The notes beneath the pieces are model-generated. The model had not been told where the DNA came from. It did not search any database and saw nothing but the letters and a program-made list of their open reading frames with translations. DNA of 10,045 bases from Anaerolineae bacterium (lineage in GTDB: Bacteria; Chloroflexota; Anaerolineae; 4572-78; J111). Shown here piece by piece: positions 5,815 to 10,045 of the stretch (the first letter of the stretch is position 1; every line of letters begins with the position of its first letter). Made by a program: the position numbers and the translations under genes. The DNA lies in the NCBI GenBank assembly GCA_020433785.1, contig JAGRCC010000179.1:1-10045 (forward strand), in the 5' to 3' direction.

Positions 5815-8652
5815 ATGAGTCAGCCGCATCAAAGCCTAAATCAGCGCTTGCTGGCGGTCATGGCCGCTCATGCCGACCAGCCGTGCTTCCAAATAAAAAA
5901 ACGAGATCGCTACCAGAATATCTCCTACCACCGTTTCCAAGCTCGCATGGTTCGCCTGATGAAGTTTTTTCGAAATCAGGGACTTCAACCTGGCGAACGC
6001 GTGGCGCTTGTTGCCGACAACTCGCTTGATTGGATGGTAACGTATGTAGCCTGCCTGCTGTCCGGGCTGGTGGCCGTGCCGGTGCGGACATCGCTGCCGG
6101 TCGAGACGATTCACGATATCTTACAGGAGACCCAGGCTCGTGTCGCCGTGATTCAGGACGAAGAACCTGTCCGCTTTATCGCCAGCAGCACCACGCTGCC
6201 GAACCTGAAGACCGTGTTGGTCACCAACAGCGTCCTGGCTTCGCCCCCGTGGCGGCTGCCCATCGACGCCGTATTCGCCGACAGCCTTCCCCCGACCGAT
6301 GAAATCGAAAATCTGCTGGCCCAGGCCCAGCGCGTGCCGCTCGAAGCCCTGGCCGCGATCAAATACGTGCCCACCGAAACCGGCCGGCTGCAAGGGGCCA
6401 TGTTCAATCACGGCCAGTTGTCCGCCGCCTTGCGCGACATGGCCGACTGGTTCAAATTCGAAGAAGACGATTTAGCCTTCACCATTATGCAATGGACCGA
6501 GCTACCCAACATATTGGCCGGGCTGCACTATTTTCTGATGGGCATTCCCAACGCCCTGATTGAAAACCTGGAAAGCCTGGCCGACAACATGCGGGAAACC
6601 AGCCCCACCATTATGCTCGATATTCCCTACACCTACGAAAAGTTTTTTGAAGGCTTCACCACCTGGTTGAGCGACCAACCCGAGGTTTACCAGAAAGTGG
6701 TGCGCTGGGCTTTGGCCAAAGGCAAAGAGTATCGCACCGCCGGGCTAAACGCCTCGCCGGAACTGCGCCAGGAATATCTGCGGGCCGATATGACCTTTTT
6801 TAGCCGCTTCAAGGGGCGCTTGGGCGGCCGTATCCGGGCCTTCTATTCCACCGGCGGCTTGCTGTCGCGCGAGGTTATTGACTTTTACGAAGCCCTCGGC
6901 ATTCCGCTGATCAATGTCTACAGTTTAACCGAAGCCGGGGGCTTTCCGGCGGCAGCCCGGCCGCAGACCTATCGCCCCGGCTCGGTGGGCCAAGTTTCGC
7001 GCGGTTTTGAGGTGCGCCTGGCCAAAGACGGCGAGATTCTGATCCGGGGTGAAACCGTCATGCGCGGCTTTTGGTCATCGCCGCAGCTGGCCGGCCGGAT
7101 TATTAATGACGAAGGCTGGCTGCACAGCGGCGACATCGGGCGCATCGATGCAGACGGCTATCTTTATATCACCGATCGCAAACGCCACATTATGGTCCTG
7201 TCCACCGGTCGAAAAATCATCCCGACGGCCATCGAGAACCAGTTAATCACCAATGAGTTCATCGACCAGGCGGCGGTGATTGCCGAAGGCAAGCCCTACG
7301 TCTCGGCCATGATCGTGCCCAACCTGAAGCGGCTAACCGATCACTTTCAAGACGATAACGGCGAGCGGGTGACCACTACCGGCCACCCGCGCGTTAAGGC
7401 CCTGCTAGAGCAGATCATCGGTCAGGTGAATCGCAACCTGGATCGCTGGGAACAGATTAGCGAGTACAGCCTGCTGGAGCAGCCGCTCAGCCAGGATACC
7501 GGCGAACTGACCCCGTCGATGAAAATCAGCCGCCACGTGGTGGCTAAACGGTACGCCTCACAAATCGAGGCCATGTATCCGGCCCGACTGCAAATCGAAG
7601 CCGAAAATATCTCGCAGGTTCAGGTGGAACCGGAGCGCCTGCGCGAACTGCTGGAAAAGGAGCGCATCCTGGACGCCTGGATGGTCGATGCCGGTATCAG
7701 CTTTCTGTTTCAGATTGCCCAATCGCGCCAGATTGATGCGCCGTCGATGGTCCACATCTGCGACGCGGCCGCCAGTATTGCCCAAATGGAAAATGAAGCC
7801 AGACCGCTCTCCACCGCCCTCATTGTGGGCGACCCGGCCCGGATTGCTCGCATCCTGCCGGACAGCCAGATTCAACTCTTGTCGCATGACCACATCCGCC
7901 GCATGCGCAAAACGCTGGTGACAATGGCCCGCATGGTGGACGGCAATGTGCTGGGCTACGTCGTGGACAAGCACGGCTGGGTGCGCGGCATCAACAAGCT
8001 CAACGTCCCTCTGGTCGAGCCGGGCAACTTCTTGCTGGGCCCGCAGTTCCGTCATCACGCCGCCATCTCGCGCCAGTGCGACGCCGTGGTCTTTTTTGTG
8101 CCGGCCGGCGGCCGCCAGGTGCGGGTCTTCGCCGACGGCCATCTAGTGGGCCGCTACTCCAACGGCGACTGGTCGCCTGAAAACCTGCTCCACGTTGATG
8201 AAGTCATCGATCAACTGGCCCTGGACAAAGATTACGACCTGGCCATCATCCGGCGGGTGCTGCGCTGCGCCTTCCGGATGTCGGAAAACAACTTAGGGGC
8301 CATCTTCATCATCGGCAATGCCGATGAGATTATGGACCACTCCGACGCCTCGGAGATTAGCCATTTCGCCCTGATTGTCAGCACGCCCATGACCGATCTG
8401 TCGGACGAAGAGCTGATCAATTTTGCCAAGCAAGACGGGGCTACGGTCATCGATGTGCAGGGCAAATTTAGGGGCTGTATGGTTCTGCTGCGCCCCGATG
8501 CCGAAACCCAGGCCGAAATTGGACCGGGCAAAGGCGCGCGCCACAGCAGCGCCGCCAAAATGAGCGCCGAGGCCAACTGCCTGGCGATCACCGTCTCTCA
8601 CGACGGCCCGATTACCGTTTATGACGCTGGAAAACGTATTCTATCACTGTAA
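5815..8652 (+). CDS. Acyl-CoA-synthetase-like (AMP-binding) protein fused to two tandem diadenylate cyclase (DisA_N) domains, 945 aa
   Basis: ATG 5815 is preferred: AGGGA (5805-5809) lies 5 bases upstream, while the in-frame ATG 5761 lies in a repeat and would add 18 low-complexity residues. Residues 1-590 are a long-chain acyl-CoA-synthetase fold: Y369-SLTE (motif YGLTE), GWLHSGD (D440), ITDRK (R455), GRKIIPTAIE, and GELTPSMKISR with K570 at the adenylation lysine. The phosphate loop YTSGTTGxPKG is instead Y184-VPTETGRLQG, lacking Ser, Gly and Lys. Residues about 640-785 and 805-945 are two DAC-like repeats. Each has a helix, an IVGD/IIGN strand, a D-G motif (D709-G-N; D874-G-A), a [VI]D..G turn and an RH motif (QFR746-H-H-AA; GAR909-H-S-S-A), then S..(C/N)..[AV] and a hydrophobic strand. 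DAC domains condense two ATP to cyclic di-AMP; the second repeat looks competent. No membrane segment is seen. The adenylation part may be a regulatory or binding module (inference). Confidence 0.85.
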   Translation: MSQPHQSLNQRLLAVMAAHADQPCFQIKKRDRYQNISYHRFQARMVRLMKFFRNQGLQPGERVALVADNSLDWMVTYVACLLSGLVAVPVRTSLPVETIHDILQETQARVAVIQDEEPVRFIASSTTLPNLKTVLVTNSVLASPPWRLPIDAVFADSLPPTDEIENLLAQAQRVPLEALAAIKYVPTETGRLQGAMFNHGQLSAALRDMADWFKFEEDDLAFTIMQWTELPNILAGLHYFLMGIPNALIENLESLADNMRETSPTIMLDIPYTYEKFFEGFTTWLSDQPEVYQKVVRWALAKGKEYRTAGLNASPELRQEYLRADMTFFSRFKGRLGGRIRAFYSTGGLLSREVIDFYEALGIPLINVYSLTEAGGFPAAARPQTYRPGSVGQVSRGFEVRLAKDGEILIRGETVMRGFWSSPQLAGRIINDEGWLHSGDIGRIDADGYLYITDRKRHIMVLSTGRKIIPTAIENQLITNEFIDQAAVIAEGKPYVSAMIVPNLKRLTDHFQDDNGERVTTTGHPRVKALLEQIIGQVNRNLDRWEQISEYSLLEQPLSQDTGELTPSMKISRHVVAKRYASQIEAMYPARLQIEAENISQVQVEPERLRELLEKERILDAWMVDAGISFLFQIAQSRQIDAPSMVHICDAAASIAQMENEARPLSTALIVGDPARIARILPDSQIQLLSHDHIRRMRKTLVTMARMVDGNVLGYVVDKHGWVRGINKLNVPLVEPGNFLLGPQFRHHAAISRQCDAVVFFVPAGGRQVRVFADGHLVGRYSNGDWSPENLLHVDEVIDQLALDKDYDLAIIRRVLRCAFRMSENNLGAIFIIGNADEIMDHSDASEISHFALIVSTPMTDLSDEELINFAKQDGATVIDVQGKFRGCMVLLRPDAETQAEIGPGKGARHSSAAKMSAEANCLAITVSHDGPITVYDAGKRILSL

Positions 8653-8669
8653 CTATGGAGTATCTATTC

Positions 8670-8816
8670 AGGTGACGAGCACTTAGGATCGGCCATTAAA
8701 TAACTTGAGCCATCTGACAGCAGATTAGAGATTAGAGATGGGGAGATTGCCCTTACAAATCTCCTTATCGCTAATCTCCTCATCTCCATTTTTGTGAGTA
8801 AAAGTGCCCGTCACCT
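8670..8816. repeat. REP/MITE-like inverted repeat pair, copy 2, with inner hairpin
   Basis: AGGTGACGAGCACTT (8670-8684) and the reverse complement of AAGTGCCCGTCACCT (8802-8816) match at 14 of 15 positions and share the AGGTGRC...CACTT design of copy 1 at 3145-3227. Between them lies the GAGATTAG hairpin at 8728-8778. The whole 147-base block fills most of the 182-base gap between the DAC fusion and the cyclase gene and encodes nothing. Confidence 0.6.
8728..8778. repeat. Purine/pyrimidine hairpin GAGATTAG...CTAATCTC
   Basis: GAGATTAG (8728-8735) pairs with CTAATCTC (8771-8778), and inside GGAGATT (8742-8748) pairs with AATCTCC (8758-8764) around the loop GCCCTTACA. The purine-rich left arm, pyrimidine-rich right arm and the GCCCTTAC loop repeat the layout of the hairpin at 5741-5787 with different stem letters, so the two may be related. 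It lies about 75 bases after the stop of the DAC fusion and could act as a 3' hairpin, but there is no T run directly after it. Confidence 0.5.
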
Positions 8817-8834
8817 GCGGTTAACATTTATAAT

Positions 8835-10045
8835 ATGGATATCCAACACCTAGCTAACGCGCCCGACCTCACTAAGACGATGGCCAGTTACGTGCCCTGG
8901 CTGATTTCGCGCCGCATTGCCGCCGATTCCACTCCTATTGACCACCCCCGGACGGAGCGGCTGCCGGCCGCGGTGCTGTTTGCCGACATCTCCGGCTTCA
9001 CCGCCCTAACCGAACGGCTAGCCCAGCAAGGTCCGGCCGGCGCCGAAGAGCTAACCCGTATTCTCAACGATTACTTCGGCCACCTGATTGAGATAATCGC
9101 CTCGCACGGTGGCGATGTGGTCAAATTTGCCGGTGATGCCCTGATCGCCCTCTTTCCGGCGTTTGACGACGCCGACCAACCTCAGCCAGCGCTGCTGCCG
9201 CAGGCGACCCGGCTGGCCGCGCAGTGCAGCCTGACCGCCCAGCAGCACCTCAACCACTACCAGGCCACCGAAGGCATCCGGCTGTCGCTCAAGCTGGCCA
9301 TTGGCGCGGGCGAGGTTATCACGATGCACCTGGGCGGGGTTTTTGACCGCTGGGAATTTTTGGTCACCGGCGACCCGCTCGTCCAGGTGGGCCAGGCCGA
9401 GGGCCACGCCCAACCCGGCGAGATCGCCATCTCGCCCCAAGCCTGGCCGCTGATGGCCGACGTCGCCACCGGCCGGGCCATAGCTGGAACGGCTGCGGCC
9501 AAATCGACGACAGTAACGGGCCCGGTTATCCGCTTGACCGGCTTGCGCCAGTTGATTAGCCCGACCGCGCTGGAGGCGGTCACGCTCTCAACCGGGATGG
9601 CGGCGGCGCTGCGCTGTTACATTCCGGGGGCCATCCGGGCCAGGCTGGCCGCCAACCAAAGCGGCTGGATTGCCGAGCTGCGCCGGGTAACGGTGCTGTT
9701 TGTCAACCTGCCCGATCTCAACTACGCCATCGATCTGGCCCAGGCCCAGCAGATCATCCGCGCCCTGCAAGATGACCTGTATCGCTACGAAGGCAGCCTG
9801 AACAAGCTGAGCGTTGACGACAAAGGTGTAACGCTGGTGGCGGCGCTGGGCCTGCCTCCGTTTGCCCATGAGGATGACGCCGACCGGGGCATTCAGGTGG
9901 CCCTGGCCATGCAGCGCACGCTCAGCCACCAAGGGCTGCGGGGCGGCATCGGCGTGACGACCGGCCGGGCTTTTTGCGGCTCGGTCGGCAACGAGTGGCG
10001 GCGTGAGTACACGATGATCGGCGACGTGGTCAATCTGTCGGCCCG
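8835..10045 (+). CDS. Soluble-adenylyl-cyclase-like protein with two class III cyclase domains (N-terminal 403 aa, runs off the window)
   Basis: Class III cyclases make cAMP (or cGMP) from ATP (GTP). The open frame from ATG 8835 continues to the window end. First domain (about 44-205): LFADISGFT with metal Asp51, then GGDVVKFAGDAL with metal Asp101 and Lys97 at the adenine-selecting position, so ATP is the likely substrate. Second domain (about 275-403): LFVNLPDL, where the metal aspartate is replaced by Asn, then LNKLSVDDKGVTLVAALG, GIGVTTGRAFCGSVGNEWRREYTMIGDVVNLSA, the transition-state Asn region being kept. This C1-active/C2-divergent pair matches bicarbonate-responsive soluble adenylyl cyclase (ADCY10-like), whose members continue into an ATPase and TPR region; that part would lie to the right. 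No good ribosome site precedes ATG 8835, and TATAAT (8829-8834) abuts it; in-frame ATG 8880 is an alternative. Confidence 0.85.
   Translation, partial: MDIQHLANAPDLTKTMASYVPWLISRRIAADSTPIDHPRTERLPAAVLFADISGFTALTERLAQQGPAGAEELTRILNDYFGHLIEIIASHGGDVVKFAGDALIALFPAFDDADQPQPALLPQATRLAAQCSLTAQQHLNHYQATEGIRLSLKLAIGAGEVITMHLGGVFDRWEFLVTGDPLVQVGQAEGHAQPGEIAISPQAWPLMADVATGRAIAGTAAAKSTTVTGPVIRLTGLRQLISPTALEAVTLSTGMAAALRCYIPGAIRARLAANQSGWIAELRRVTVLFVNLPDLNYAIDLAQAQQIIRALQDDLYRYEGSLNKLSVDDKGVTLVAALGLPPFAHEDDADRGIQVALAMQRTLSHQGLRGGIGVTTGRAFCGSVGNEWRREYTMIGDVVNLSA

Noticed and set aside
7558..8142. 194-codon open frame on the minus strand inside the DAC-fusion gene
   Set aside because: It mirrors the GC-rich codon pattern of the plus-strand gene, encodes a His/Arg-rich sequence without recognisable domain, and the plus frame carries clear conserved motifs.
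8829..8834. TATAAT as the -10 box of the cyclase gene
   Set aside because: It abuts ATG 8835, no -35 hexamer is seen 16-18 bases upstream, and a start point from it would fall inside the coding frame unless ATG 8880 is the true start; recorded only as a caution in the gene entry.

Overview
The window looks like a chromosomal stretch from a Chloroflexota-type bacterium (Anaerolineae or a relative). This is inferred, not proven, from four things: a PknB-like kinase carrying a 'toast-rack' ectodomain, a soluble-adenylyl-cyclase-like protein, GC-rich genes separated by AT-rich spacers, and spacers loaded with short palindromic repeats. There are no tRNA or rRNA genes, no CRISPR array and no transposase.

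Left part (1-3107). The tail of a probable histidine kinase (2-94) meets head-on a 110-aa protein of unknown function (97-429, minus strand). A shared divergent promoter region follows. Then come a plus-strand group of a RidA-family protein (697-1176), a single-domain rhodanese (1280-1678) and an FAD-dependent amine-oxidase-like protein (1679-2857). The last two abut exactly and are probably translated together. The group could handle oxidation of an amine and clean-up of the reactive imine. A small membrane protein (2844-3107, minus strand) overlaps the oxidase gene tail to tail.

Middle part (3108-5445). A spacer with a strong sigma70-like promoter precedes a membrane Ser/Thr kinase of 672 aa: cytoplasmic kinase, Pro/Thr/Ser linker, one membrane helix, extracellular toast-rack beta domain. 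Its stop codon lies inside the arm of a 142-bp nested inverted-repeat element.

Right part (5815-10045). This holds the most unusual gene, a 945-aa protein joining an acyl-CoA-synthetase-like adenylation domain to two tandem diadenylate-cyclase (DisA_N/DAC) domains. The adenylation domain has a broken ATP phosphate-loop motif but keeps its other core motifs. The second DAC repeat keeps DGA and GxRH motifs, while the first is altered. Next, after a repeat-filled spacer, is the start of a soluble-adenylyl-cyclase-like protein with two class III cyclase domains (cut by the window end). Three signalling proteins in a row (Ser/Thr kinase, putative c-di-AMP synthase fusion, putative cAMP cyclase) suggest a nucleotide-signalling neighbourhood, though each appears to have its own transcription unit.

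The spacers contain at least three repeat families: AGGTGRC...CACTT inverted pairs (twice), a TGTAGGTTGGGTTGA element, and purine/pyrimidine hairpins (twice) sharing a GCCCTTAC motif. One copy of the hairpin sits inside one of the AGGTGRC pairs.
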